This document shows positions 45,942 through 58,343 of a DNA stretch of 64,000 nt, one piece after another. Location: assembly GCA_012274445.1 (NCBI GenBank), contig JAAROD010000080.1, forward strand, positions 1,240,001 to 1,304,000, in the 5' to 3' direction. This DNA comes from Sclerotiophoma versabilis (Eukaryota; Ascomycota; Dothideomycetes; Pleosporales; Didymellaceae). The notes beneath the pieces are model-generated. The model did no database searches. It was not told where the DNA came from and saw nothing but the letters and a program-made list of their open reading frames with translations. Made by a program: the position numbers and the translations under genes. How positions within the stretch are numbered: the stretch's first letter is position 1; each line of letters opens with the position of its first letter.

Positions 45942-47154
45942 GCCTCACGAATCCACGATACCCGGTATAACGCCTTCGTCCGGCATCCAAACGGTACTCA
46001 CGCTACAATCAAGTTCAACTCTTTGGCGCAGCCTGTCTTCTTACGACCATCAAGCCAGTAGCTATGACATGCTCATGGGGGGGAATTGATGAATTGGCCG
46101 AGGACACGCACCTAACGGACATTGCTGTAGATATGTTCTTTTGTCCCAAATCTAGATTTTGCTTTGGCGAAGCTTAGCTGCGAATATGCACTCTGCGCAC
46201 ATCAATATCAGGACGGAGCTCCATGGTTGGAGAATGGTGCACTAGACGAACGTTAAGAGCAATGAACGACCAGACAACATATCGAGCCCATCACTTCCCA
46301 ACAACAGCTTCCACCAATTGACGCCTGTGTTTTCGAGGTTCGAAGGTTTTTTCTCTCCCGGATTTCGCGATCTTCATATCATTCACTGTCTCAGGCTACG
46401 CTCTCGCCAGACAAGTTTGGCCAATGTAGCGGACCTTCCAACTGTGTTCTGCTAATGTCACATGTCCTGACTGCCACTATCATCCAGAATTCCAAGGATC
46501 ACGAAGCGACTGGCAAGTTGGTGATATCGCTGTTACTTGTGCTTTGCGATTATTGTTGCAAATCCTCAACGAACAGTCCCTGGCGAACAGATCGAATTCT
46601 TACAACTTCTTCGTCGCCTTGCATAGGATGGAAGTTTGTATCTGCTATTGGTTATGAAGTCAGCAGCCCCATGTACGCGAAATCGCAAGCATGGCATACT
46701 AACGAGTCAATATAAATAAGTTCACACACGCCAAGCTTTACTCGTGCAAATGACAGGGCAGTGATTCACCTTGCGGCCACCTGAGTACCAAAACCGGGCC
46801 TACACCAATTACTTGCAGCTTGTATCCTTATGGTATGCACCATTAGCTCAATCGTGCGAGCCTCGCAGCCTTGCTGACAGCAGGTGTACATGGTCGAGTG
46901 CTTGAGTCCCTGCTTCCCAGCATACGGAGGCAGAGGGACTAGTAAATGCGGGATTCCTTCGATTGTATATTCTTTTTTTTAGTCGTGGGTATCATCTAGG
47001 TAATGAATCGTATCTAATGCTACAGCACCGCCTCGTCAAGTAGGGCGTCCGTCCGCTTTTGTCAATCATGTCGCGGCTCCCGTGCCCGCATTTCGAATAC
47101 CATCATCGATCATGTTGGTGGTCCATCTCCTTTCTCTCATCTATTCACACGCGT
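45942..47154. other. intergenic, 3' ends of two convergent genes
   Basis: About 1.2 kb with no supported gene. Only short ORFs occur. A T-run lies near 46972. Confidence 0.45.
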
Positions 47155-47817
47155 CTAAAAGACCATCTCGTGCGGGTGCTGACCAGTCCTCAAGCTGAAG
47201 CTAGCGCCCAGGTACGCCTCCAGATCCGGCTGCTGCTTGATCGTTGCAATCAGCGCCTTGTCGACCGTTTTCTGGTCCGCAATGCGCTGGGGATCGACAT
47301 CCTTCTTCTGCGGTGTAGTCTCGCCCTGCTCGAAGAACGCATCCTCGCCCTTGCCCTCCTTCTTCTCACGCGCCCAGTACTCGTCCTTGCTCACGCGGTC
47401 TAGGACTTCGGTGTCGAGGTTCGAGACATCGACAGATGCGCCGGTCGCAATTACGTAGCGGTGGTTGACGCGGCGAAGGGGAACGCCGTTGGACTTGAAG
47501 GGGCCGGTGATCAGGAGAACGCCCTGGGAGAGCTGGCGCAGAAGGACGACACGCTTGCCGGAGAAGCGGCCGGAGAGGAGAATCAAGATCGTGCCGGGCT
47601 TGAGGGAGTCGCGGTATTTGGTGGGGTGGGCGGTCTTGCGGGCCTGGTGCTGTTAGCATGTGATCGACATGTCGCAGCTTCGGAATTCCGCAGCAGTTTA
47701 GGCAAGACATTGTGTCGCTGCTCAGGAATATAATCTGGCGCCTACCTTCTTCATCTGCGCTTCCTCCTCCGCAGGGTAGTAGCGCGAGGCCTTCTGTTCG
47801 CCAGCAGCAGTAGACAT
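47155..47817 (-). CDS. RPL6: 60S ribosomal protein eL6 (L6)
   Basis: Two exons (47817-47746, 47643-47155) encode 186 residues, close to yeast L6 (176). The intron is 102 nt with a GTAGGC donor and a CCAG acceptor. The first exon (MSTAAGEQKASRYYPAEEE) is short. The KOW-type core PGTILILLSGRFSGKRVVLL and LITGPFKSNGVPLRRVNHRY identifies eL6. A lysine-rich acidic tail follows. eL6 lies on the surface of the large ribosomal subunit. The 5' leader appears to hold another intron, 47834-47893 (GTGAGT donor, CTAAT branch, CCAG acceptor), as often found in ribosomal protein genes. Confidence 0.95.
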
Positions 47818-48345
47818 TGTGAATTGATGGATTCTGGACTTCAATTAGAACTTGCCGATCTACACAGATGTTCGGTGTCACAATAATACTCACAGTTGGA
47901 CCGTTTGATGTTGCTGATGTCGCCGTCGCGATAATGCTCGGCTGTGGGAAGCTCGCTTGTACTGACCAATGGGAAAGAGCTAGCGCCTCTCCATAGTCGA
48001 CGTCATCTCCTCAAACGCCTTCGTACGCGTCGATCGCAATACCTTGCACTTGTCAGGATGTATACTATGCGGTGTTGCAATATTTGCCTTCCGAGCTATG
48101 CTGATATCGAATTGGAAGGTATGCTCAAGCGCCTCGAGGTTCAATGCGCACCAGCGTAACCCTCCAAGGGCTTTAGGAAGTTGCGCGACCATGCGCGAGC
48201 ACCTCCGGAAATCACTTGCCTCTCACGACACTTGCGACCTGGTCTCTCCGTTTCTCTTGGGTTGCATTGATACCTACGAGATATTGCGACACCTATGAGA
48301 TTTTCCTATCCTTACCTTTGCTTGCGATAACGCCTTTCGGGCGAC

Positions 48346-50515
48346 ATGGTCAACTTCTTCGGCCACTCTGATGACGACTCTCCTACACAGACACCCAAAG
48401 AGGCCTTCGTGCGCAACCTGAACTACGATATCGATAATTGGCCCAGCCTGGGGCAGATTGAGTCGAACCATGAACTGTCGGACGCCCTTAATCATGCAAT
48501 AGCCAACGGCGAAGTTGACGACAAGTGTGACGCAAATTTTAATATCGAACAGCAAGAAAAAATGGGTGCGGTTACTCGCATTACTTCCGGCTGGATCTCA
48601 GAGTCGTGATGTTGGCGCAGGCCCCCTTCTGAAACGGCTTTACGACAATCTTCAACAGTCTCTAGCGTCATCTTTAGGCGGTCGCTGATACGCATGCAGA
48701 CAAATATCGTACGGCAGATGGAAGTAACAATAACATTAATTTGCTAGCTCTAGGCCAAGCCGAGTTCTACTATGCGCTCTTGGTTCCTCCAAAGCACATA
48801 CCTACGAACTTGCCCGATCCCGAGGATCTCTTCGACATACTTCTTGCCAGAACGACAGAGCCCAAGGCTCACCCGACAAAGATATCCAGCCTGCTATTCG
48901 CTCTCGCTAGTATCGTCAATCATGACCTGTTCCATGCAAGCGATAAGAATAAAGAAGTCGCCGCCACATCATCATATCTGAATCTTTCTTCCTTGTACGG
49001 ATGTGACCAAGAATCTCAACATAGCGTCCGTACCATGGTCGACAGGAAGTTGAAGACAGACACTTTTGCAGATGTCAGATTCATCAATCAGCCGCCAAAT
49101 GTGAGTCCACTATTCGCACCTTCTTATTTGACCGGGAGTTGCTGATGCTGCCTTGCTATAGTTTGCAGCGTTGCTTGTCTGTTTCTGCCGCTTTCACAAC
49201 AGCATCACAATTCAGCTTGCCGCCATTAACGACAATGGGCAGTTCACCCGACCTCCTCAAAGCACGTCGTCCGAACGATTGGCGTACAAAGGGTTGCCTG
49301 CACAACGCGACGAAGATCTGTTTCAGACAGCACGTGTGGTCGCTTGCGGGCTTTACGTACAGATTGTGCAGAACGACTTCATTCGAACTATCTTGAATAT
49401 CAACGAGTAGACTCGGACTGGAATTTGGATCCTCGCAAAGCCTTCAGAGACACCCCAGGCCAGCCAAGTGTAGAAAAGGCGTGTGGTAACTAGATTAGCA
49501 TCGAGTCCAACCTCCCTTACAGGTGGCACAGCACTATCCCAGTTAAAGATGAGCTGTGGCTAGAGCGGCACACATCCAAACTTCTTCTGGACGTCAAGGT
49601 GGAAGAAATGTCTGTTCAGAAGCTGTATGCTGACATGTATCAATTTGCTCTACACAAGACGTCAGAACCAGTAAACGGGTCTACGATGGCTTACAGAGGC
49701 AATTTAGTGGCCGTTTTGACGATGCTGATATTGTCAGACTCCTGACGGAAGCAACGGAAGACACAGCTGCAAGCTTTGGGCCCCGACAAGTACCCATCGC
49801 ACTGAAGGCGATCGAGGTCACGGGTATACAGCAAGCGTGAGCTTAGGGTGTGGCGTCTCTGAACGAAGTGCGACGCCACTTTGGGATGAAAGCGCACACA
49901 TCCTTTCTTGACCTTAACTCGGACCCAGACATCGCTACAGCCTTCGTTGCTTGCTGTACAACTTGCAATCCCAAGCGTGTTTGCGGTAAGCTGCCTTGGA
50001 TACCTTCTGACTCTTCGGAAAGCAATGCTGATTTCAATAGATTGTTCGAACCCTTGACATCTTCATGTCAAAGCCGTATGAGCCTCATTGGGTAAAGGTA
50101 CAGCAGCTTTCGCACAACACGGCTCCTTGGACCTCGGAGCTCTACGTGTGTACGTCTCGGAAGCCTTGCGTCTTCTTCCGCCTGCAGCGCCCTGCCTCCG
50201 CACATCAGACACGTACTCCAGCATCAGCGATGTCGCGGGCCGTGATGGCCAGAGGTTCCCATATCCAGGTTCGCTGGAGCTAGGTCGCCCATTTGAGGTG
50301 TACCAGCATCTGCCGTTTGTCGAAGGGCTGCATGGTCCTCTGGTAAAAGATATCGCTGTCGCTGGACTAGCAGAGCAGTTGCGGGTTTTTAGGAAGTAGA
50401 AGGCTTGAGGCGGGCTCCGGATATCTTGGGGACGCTAAAGAAGACACACGAGAATGGAGTGGTGAGCTACCTGAGTGATACTCGAGACGCATGGGAGCCG
50501 CTACCGCCAAGTTGA
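48346..50515 (+). pseudogene. decayed Ppo-type fatty-acid heme dioxygenase/P450 (psi-factor oxygenase)
   Basis: Pieces in shifting plus frames follow the order of Ppo/linoleate diol synthase proteins. The first piece (from 48346, NGEVDDK) is weak. From about 48700 come YRTADGSNNNI, LPDPEDLFDILLART, the peroxidase His region SIVNHDLFHASD, SSYLNLSSLYGCDQESQ and, after an intact intron (49101-49161), VCFCRFHNS, DEDLFQTARVVACGLYVQI. Later pieces are SDWNLDPRKAF, FDDADIVRLLTEATED, SEALRLLPPA, EGLRRAP. Breaks include a frame shift near 49406, TAG at 49491-49493, a frame shift near 49700, TGA at 49838-49840 with TAG at 49844-49846, and a frame shift near 50398. Much of the P450 half is missing and the expected heme-Cys region is degraded. 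A working gene is about 3.3 kb, so this copy is dead. Confidence 0.85.
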
Positions 50516-51587
50516 AAGCTGCGCTTCAACGCCTCACCCTTGACATGAGTTGAGAGCCATGGCTATGGAAAGCATGTTCAATTGATGACCTACTTGAGGA
50601 AGCATCTCATTGTCGCCTTTGGAGCTTCTTGTGCTTTTTGTGCTCACTAATGCTGCACCATTGTAAGTCGACCCGTTGCCGTCCTCCCGGACCATGGCCA
50701 AGTGTGCACGACATGCATCCCAAGCATCCAGAGATCAGGAAATATCCGTGCGCCAAGCCTCAAAATCACTCTGCGTTCGATGGCAAAGCAGAATTTTTGC
50801 CGCATCGGGTAATTAAGGAGAACGCGGGTTCACGTGGTGGCGTGAAAATGCAGGGGTAAGCCCTGTGTTTGGCGCCGGGCGGACCGCTGCATCCTCATAG
50901 CCGACGGATGTGCATTCATAACTTGGTATTAATGATTGTTGACTTGAGGCTGAATTGAAGTTGCGCAAAAGCTTGTGACAGAGGCGCCACGTTCGTTACA
51001 CGCTGCGTGGCTCAGCCGCCAGTCAACCCTTCGGGCATCTGTTCTGTGTAATGCAGCACTCGCTCTTCAGCGCGTGCAACCGGACATCCAACATGCAAGC
51101 AAAGATCACGGTTGGGTGATTGAGTCCCACACGTAGCCGCAGCATCAGATCTAGAATCAACGATCGGACACTCTTCATGCCAATCACCATAGGCGACATG
51201 AGTATCCCAATATACCCTCGGAGCATTGGACTGGGCGCCAAAGATGAAGGACTCGCTGGGCGGGCTCAGTCGCTCGAAGCAATGAAGTCCGACTTCTGAA
51301 ACATGCATTGACTAGCTTGCAGCCAACCAGCGCGGAGGTTTCGAAACCGCCTTTTCCCGAACTAGGCCAGGACCCTGCAGGGGTCGCGCGGCTCCTTCCC
51401 CAGGTGAACATGCACACCCAAATTGACCCGCCGATGCAAACACCCGGCCACGAGGTCTTAATAGAAGCAAGGCCCACTTCACCATGGCTCTTTCATTCAC
51501 ATTCAGTCTTTTGCGTCGTACACGCACGTTCACTCGTTACTCTGCTTCGCTTTTCTTACTTCGTTTCTTACTTGTAGCATTTGCAAT
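50516..51587. other. intergenic upstream of the GH76 gene
   Basis: No gene-like frame. This includes the presumed promoter of the GH76 gene. Confidence 0.45.
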
Positions 51588-53553
51588 ATGAAGTTCTTTT
51601 CTACTGTTGGAGCTGTGCTCCTTCCTTTTATTGCATCGACCGCGAGCGGTATCGAATTTGACCCTGAGGATGAGGCATCTATCAAGGCTGCAGCGCGGAC
51701 TTATGCTTATGGATTGATGGCACAGTACAAGAACAACGCTACCGGAACCCCCACAGAGGACATTGGCATCTGGCCGCAACCGCACTACTGGTGGGAGGGT
51801 AAGACATCTACGCATCTTCAGGTATAATCATCATCTCACCATCTCAACAGGAGGCGCAGCGTGGGGAGGAATGATCGAGTACACCCAGTTCTCTGGCGAC
51901 AACTCGCATGTGAAGACGCTTCAGCAGGCTTTGACTGCCAACTATGGACCCAGTAATGACTTCATCCTTTCGTACCGCAAATCTCAGACCGGGAACGACG
52001 ACCAAGCTTTTTGGGCTCTCGCAGTCATGTCTGCACTCGAGTACCAGTTCCCGGAGTCTGAATCGGCCCCCGCGGATTACCTTGAGGTTGCCGTGAACGC
52101 CTTCAACAACATCGTAGGACGATGGGACATGACCACTTGTGACGGTGGACTAAAGTGGCAGATCTACCCTGAGAATTCGTACGGCTACAACTACAAGAAC
52201 TCCATCTCCAACGGATGTGCTTTTGCCCTGGGTGCACGTCTCGCCCGCTACACTGGTAACCAGACATACGCGGACTGGGCAGAGAAGATTTATGACTGGT
52301 CGAAATCCGTAGGACTGATCACTGACATCTACGAAGTCTTTGACGGCACTGATGACAAGACCAACTGCGCCACGGTGGCTGACAAAACTCAATGGACCTA
52401 CAATAACGCAATGTTCCTTCATGGATCCGCCTTCATGTATGACGTTACAAACGGTGCGAATGTATGGAAGGAGCGCGTATCTGGGTTTCTCTCCCACGCT
52501 GGGCTTCTGTTCTTCAGCCCAGTCGAGAAGGATAACATCATGTACGAGTGGGCTTGCGAGACGGGAGAGTCAGGACGTACCTGCAACCTTGACCAGCAGT
52601 CGTTCAAGGCCTACCTTTCCCGCTTTATGGCGAAGACGGCGGCTGTTGCACCTTTCACAAAGAACACAATCACCAAGTACCTCACTGCGTCCGCTGTTGG
52701 CGCTGCAAAGTCGTGCTCGGGTGGAGATGATAAGGCTACCTGCGGTTCGAAATGGTACACTGGCAGCTGGGACGGCACTTCTGGCGTTGGTCAGCAGCTC
52801 GCAGCCCTGGAGGTCACCCAGGCACTTCTTTCTTTGAAACAAAACATTGTGCCAGTCAAGAACGGCGCTGCTGAGCCAAAGCCTACTACGACTGCTACAC
52901 CAAAGCCCAGCTCGACACGTGCTAGCGAGCCTCCTACAGCCCCTGTCACCAAGCCGGCTGAGTCAAGCAAGGCAATTCAGCCTAGCCAAGTACCTTCGTC
53001 TAGTGAAGCTGCCCCCGTTGTGTCGAGTGCGTACGCACCTGCACCACTGAAGTCGAGCGGAGCTGCGCCGGCCAGCAGTGCTGTACCTTCGACCAAGAAC
53101 GCTGCCCCGACATCTGCTGTTGCAGACAAGTCTGCCCCAGCAGCGGCCAGTCCTACAGAGAAGCCAGCCAGTCAAGTCGGCGAGACCAAGTCGTCTGCCG
53201 GTGTTGTCGCAAGCTGCTCGACAAGCACGACCATCACAGTCACCATTTCCAAGCCCACAGCTGGGGTTAAGACGACCTGCACACCGAGCACAACACTTAC
53301 CGTCTACGTCCCTCCCGTCACATCGGGTCCGGAAGTCCCATCTGTAACGACAAGCAGTGCGCCTGTAGTGCCACCGGTCCTGACTACACTTTCGCCTGTG
53401 GCACCGCCTACTAACGACAGTGTCCCTGCTAACGGCAGTGTACCAAGCTCGACTGCACCGGTGGAGTTCGAAGGCGCTGCTTCCAACATGAAGGTCATGG
53501 GTAGCTCAATCTTGTGCGCCATTGCTATTGCTGTGGCGGGCGGGCTGCTGTAA
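51588..53553 (+). CDS. GPI-anchored GH76 protein, Dfg5/Dcw1 family (mannan endo-1,6-alpha-mannosidase type)
   Basis: Two exons (51588-51798, 51851-53553) encode 637 residues. The 52-nt intron has a GTAAGA donor and a CAACAG acceptor. Residues 1-21 are a signal peptide. The GH76 domain (about 25-430) has the paired acidic site in GNDDQAFWALAVMSALEYQFP, plus GGLKWQIYPENSYGYNYKNS, NNAMFLHGSAFMYDVTNG and MYEWACETGESGRTCNLDQ. Dfg5/Dcw1 proteins are thought to cross-link GPI proteins to cell-wall glucan. From about 430 a Pro/Ser/Thr-rich stalk with many Ala residues follows. The last 25 residues form a hydrophobic GPI signal (IAIAVAGGLL). The enzyme would sit on the outer plasma membrane or wall. 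Confidence 0.93.
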
Positions 53554-54406
53554 AAAGCGATCCTTTTGATATTTTGATTTTCCTTGCCTTCATAGTCCCC
53601 TTAGGGCATTTATTCGTTGTACATATACCCTTCATATCAAGGCTTGGCCAAGAACCAGCCGCACCATGGTCCACAGATAGTTTGTAGACAATACTGAATC
53701 AACAAGGGCGTGGATGCTGCAGCACCTGCTCGATGACGTTTGCAGCTCCAGGGTCCAGTCCCGTTCTCGAAGGCGTGTCTTAGCAAGGTCGCAGACAGGT
53801 GTAGGGAACACGGTCGATTGGCAAGCATGAAGTCGCAGGCAGCAGGCACGGTGTTGATCAGCCGCGTTGGTCTGCCCCGCGTCCACGCCGCCACCAGCGA
53901 CCAAGCTCCTCACGCAAGGTTGCGCACCACGACCAAACACGTCTTGCCCGCGGCCGCCCGCTGCACCTCAACACATTGGAGCGCTCAACAACAGCTGTAG
54001 CGCATCCTACACGCGCGCATAGCCGGCTGGTCCTCTCAGCAAGACGCCTCGACCCGGGACTCGGCTACCAGGAGCTATTGTCGGGCGGGAAACATGACTA
54101 CCTGATGCGCACCTGCTCCTCCTTGCACACGACAGTCTGAGCTAGGCAGGCCATCTTGGCGACAGCAACGAGCGAAGGTGCGCAGATGCCCAGAGAAGAA
54201 GCGCAGAACAGTCGCTGACATGTGCCAGGGCGCAGGATTCCACCGTGTTCCCCACTGTTCTTCTGCACGTCCGCTCTGAATCTCGAGCGCATCCCGCAGA
54301 CCCCCCGTCACGTCACCCCCACAAACGCTACTACACACGTACTGCTGCCGCCGCATACATATCACGATACCTTCAGCCATACAGCCTGCAGGGCTGCACC
54401 GCCAGA
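53554..54406. other. intergenic upstream of GPAT
   Basis: This holds the 3' flank of the GH76 gene and the promoter of the acyltransferase gene. Minus-strand ORFs here show no recognised product. Confidence 0.45.
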
Positions 54407-56779
54407 ATGGTGAAACAAGAAAAGGGCAAGAAGCCCATTGCGACCATGAACAAATACGTCTACGATGCCTTCCTCTGGACTTTCTCCATCCTGGTCGAGC
54501 TCTTCTTCCGCGAAGTGCACCCTAGGAGCAGCTGGAAGGTGCCCAAAGATGGGCCAGTTATCTTCGTGTGCGCGCCGCACGCCAACCAGGTATGACATGC
54601 AAGCTTGGCTTCACGAGCAGCGCCCAGGAAGCTAACAATGGCAGTTCGTCGACCCTCTGATGCTGATGCGCGTAGTCAAGAAAGAGTCCGACCGCCGCAT
54701 TCAGTTTCTCATCGCCGACAAGTCCATGAAGCGGAAGTTCATTGGCTCCATGGCCAGCTTGACCGGCGTGGTGCCTGTGGGCAGAGCTATGGATGCAACC
54801 AAGCCTGCAAAGGGCAAGATATACCTCCCAGATCCGATCAACGACCCCTGTCTAGTTCGAGGTGTCGGCACGAACTTCGAGGATCCGCTATTCATGGTTG
54901 GTGGCTCACTTGTGCTGCCAAAAGTTGATAACAAGGCTGCCACTGCGGAGATACTGGAGATCAAGGGACCGGAGGAGATCAGGCTCAAGCGTGGCTTTAA
55001 GGGTGGTGTTGCCATGCAACAGCTGACCGGCCGTAATGATATGACCAAGGATGGCACTTTCATCGACGGTGCCTCTGATAGGAAGGGCGTCGCAGACGGG
55101 TTTGACGGTATCAACTTCCTCGTTGCACCGAAGCTCGATCAGACTGAGGTCTACGACGCTGTACACGCTGTACTCCACCACGGTGGCAGTATTGGCATCT
55201 TCCCTGAGGGTGGTAGCCACGACAGGACCGACCTTCTGCCGTTAAAGGGTAAGTCACTGTTCTTTTGGAGTTGCGCAGCTACTAACATCCATCAGCTGGT
55301 GTCGCCATCATGGCCCTCGGTACTGTTGCATCCAAGCCAGACTGTAACCTGAAGATTATACCGGTCGGCATGAACTACTTCCATGCCCACAAGTTCCGCT
55401 CAAGGGCTGTCATTGAATTTGGTACACCCATCGACATCCCTCCCGAGCTTGCTCAGAAGTTTGAGGGACCGGGCAGGCGTGACGCTATTGGTGAAATGCT
55501 CGAGTCTGTCCGTGAAGGTCTTATCTCGGTCACTGTCACAACCCCAGATTACGATACTCTTCAGGTCATCCAAGCTGTCCGACGGCTGTACAACTCCAAA
55601 GGCACAAAACTCCCACTGCCCAGGGTCGTGGAACTCAACCGAAGGCTTGTCAAGGGTTACGAACGCTATAAGGATGACCCGCGCATTGTCGAGCTAAGGA
55701 AGGAGGTTGTGTCGTACAACGCCAAACTCAGGGCTGTTGGGCTCCGCGATCATCAGGTGCAGTATGCCAAAATGCACCCACTCAGTGCCTTCTTCACATT
55801 CTGGTACCGTCTCAGCAAGCTGCTTGTATTGACAGCCTTTGTTCTGCCTGGTACCATGTTGTTTGGGCTAGTCTTCATCGCCACTAAGCTGATCTCCATC
55901 AAGAAGGCAAAGGAAGCGCTTGCTGCATCAAACGTCAAGATCCAAGCCCGAGACGTCATGGCCACCTGGAAGTTACTTGTTGCCATGGCAGTAGCCCCAG
56001 CGTGCTACTTGTGGTACATTAGTCTTGGTCTCTTCTGGTATCGCTACAACAACTGCAACGGCTATCTTCCTCCGGGGATCCAAAAGCGCTACCTCATCAT
56101 TATCCAAGCTATCGTCTACCCGACTGTAACTTATGCGGCTCTGCGCTTTGGTGAGGTCGCTATGGACATTCTCAAATCTCTGGGTCCGTTGTGGAAGATG
56201 ATGAATCCTTTCTCTTCCGCAGAGCTCGTCAAAATCCAACAGCGCCGCGAAAACCTTGCTCAGCGTGTGAATGACCTCATCAACGAGCTTGGGCCTGAGA
56301 TGTTCGACGACTTCTACAGCAAACGCATCATCCAGGATCCTTTCATCGAACAAGAAGCGCCGCGCACACCGCCGCGCAAATCTCGCGCTGAAGCTGAAGA
56401 GGAAGGTCCAACCAACATTGAGACGTACGACTACCCCATCTCCCCTGCCAGTCCTGGCACGGAAAACGAGATACCGCGTAATGAGTCATTCCACGACCTC
56501 GCGAATCAAGACATATTCTCCACACGTCCGCCAACACCTAAGAAAGGGAGGAGTAGAAATAGCAGTAGTGTCAATTTGGGCTTCCAACTCAAGCCGTTCA
56601 GCACTATCGACGGAAATCTGGATGAAGTAAAGCAGCGACTCAAGGACGGGGTAAGGGAGCGTAGGCATAAGAGACGGAGCAGTGGGGCAAGTGGGCTGCA
56701 GGATGGATTTGAGAGTGATCGGAGCAGCGAGGCGGGCGAAGCAGAGGGGCTGACTATGACGAAGAGGAAGGACAGGTGA
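54407..56779 (+). CDS. glycerol-3-phosphate / dihydroxyacetone-phosphate acyltransferase (Sct1/Gpt2-like)
   Basis: Three exons (54407-54589, 54645-55248, 55296-56779) encode 756 residues, close to yeast Gpt2 (743) and Sct1 (759). Introns are 55 and 47 nt (GTATGA and GTAAGT donors). The enzyme makes lysophosphatidate in the ER, the first step of glycerolipid synthesis. The PlsC motifs are CAPHANQFVDP (the His and Asp vary from the common NHX4D as in this family), and FPEGGSHDRTDLLPLK. Hydrophobic segments at about 440-470 and 490-520 (LTAFVLPGTMLFGLVFIATK and VAMAVAPACYLWYISLGLFW) anchor the protein. The C terminus is long, Ser/Arg-rich and likely phosphorylated. The true start may be the ATG at 54407 as used. 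Confidence 0.93.
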
Positions 56780-57095
56780 AGAGATCCATTGTAGGAAGAA
56801 GAAAAGATTGGCAGCAGACGTGAAAGAGGGAGCGTTTCGTCTTCGGCTTGGTTTCATTGAGCGTTAGGGGCATTATACCACTTCCATGAATTCATTCCTT
56901 TCCCTTCTTTAGGGTATGCACACTCGTGGTCGTTGAAAAAACAAAATTTAGGTTACGGGTTTATCAGCAAGTGAGCCCGAAAGTCAACCATGTTTGAGCC
57001 AACAAGAATCAACTATATTGTACAATAGCACTCTGTGCGGGAGCTCTCATGTATCATCTTTCAACACAAAACCTTGCGTGACTTTCATTGTCAAC
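56780..57095. other. intergenic spacer
   Basis: This is the short interval between the GPAT stop and the broken aminopeptidase. No feature was seen. Confidence 0.5.
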
Positions 57096-58343
57096 ATGAA
57101 GTTCCAGTTGATGCTCGCACTTGCGCTATTAGCGTTCCTCACACTTGCCCTTGCTCTGCCTTGGAGAGCAGACCTAGCCGCCAACGAACGACTCTACACA
57201 CTCGAGCTCGCAGCCGGCCTGATCAAACGGGTAACAGAAGCCCAGAAATGGAATCTCATCAAAGTAGGAAGTCCTAAAGTCCCTATAGATCAACTCAAAC
57301 CGACATGCTCCAGGCCAGTATTCACTTCGCAGACATTACACAACGTCCCTACCTCCACATCCACGCTCAAAAGCGCACAGTCGCAGCAACTACCACCTTC
57401 CCAGTGACAATGACCCAGAAAGCCAGCATAACACCCTTGCTCTCCCAACTCAACAAGAGGGACATGCAAACTGGGCTCACGAGATTCTCTGCTTTCCACA
57501 ACAGGTATTACAAAAGCACATATAGCAACCAGGCCTCTGAATGGCTACTCTCGTACATCCAAGCCGTCATCGACGCAGCCGGTGCTTCACGGACAAGCGT
57601 GCGAGAGTTCTCTCACGTCAACTGGACGCAAGACTCGATCATCGCATCGATCCCCGGCAGGACAAATGCTACAATCATCGTAGGCACACGCCTGGATAGC
57701 CTCAACATGTATGATCCCATTGACGGGCGTGCACCCGGTGCGGATGACGACGGTAGACGTTTGTGCTTCTCGAGGCGCTGCTGGTGTTGGTTGCAGATGA
57801 GAGGGTCAAGAGTGGGGAGGCGGAGAACACGGTTGAATTCCACTGGTATGCAGCCGAGGAGGGCGAGTTGTTGGGGAGTCAAGTTGTGTTTGGGGAGTAT
57901 GCAAGGCAAGGGCGGGGGGTCAAGGCGGTGCTGCAGCAAGATTTGACTGGCTTTGTTGAATCGGATCCTGAGACCGAGGAGAGTCTGGGCGTGGTTACTG
58001 ACTTTGTTGATGTGCAGCTTACATGCTTTGTTGAGTGGGTTATTACTGCTGTGAGTCTGGGAAGTTTCAGAGCTGGAGTGACGAGAAAGTGGCCAATGTG
58101 TTTTAGCATTGTGGCATCCCGTACGTCGAGATGGATTGCGGATATGCTTGCTCTGACCATGCGAGTGCGTCCAAGGCTGGGTTTCCGTCCGCAATTATCA
58201 CCGAGTCAGCAGTTGAGGGCACGAATGGGGATATCCATTCATCGAATGATGAGGTGGAAATGATAAATTTCAATCACATGCTGGAGCATGCAAAAGTGGT
58301 GGTCGGGTTTGCCCATGAACTAATAGTTGCCTCTGGATTGTAG
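57096..58343 (+). pseudogene. broken M28 leucine aminopeptidase (secreted LAP-type)
   Basis: Three exons are recognisable (57096-57263, 57314-58050, 58107-58343), with canonical introns of 50 and 56 nt. The N terminus is a signal peptide (MKFQLMLALALL...). Family segments include EAQKWNLIK, ASIHFADIT, FHNRYYKSTYSNQASEWLL, GADDDG, VEFHWYAAEEGELLGSQ and CGYACSDHASASKAGFPSA. Exon 2 is 4 bases short of frame closure, with the gap at about 57755 inside the usual DDDGSGT. In addition, the usual zinc-binding His in the GAHQDS-type motif is Arg here (CGC at 57689-57691, seen as GTRLDSLN). Both changes suggest loss of function. A single sequencing error could explain the frameshift but not the lost His. 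Confidence 0.8.

Noticed and set aside
52340..52837. 165-codon plus-strand ORF in another frame
   Set aside because: It is a shadow inside the GH76 gene.
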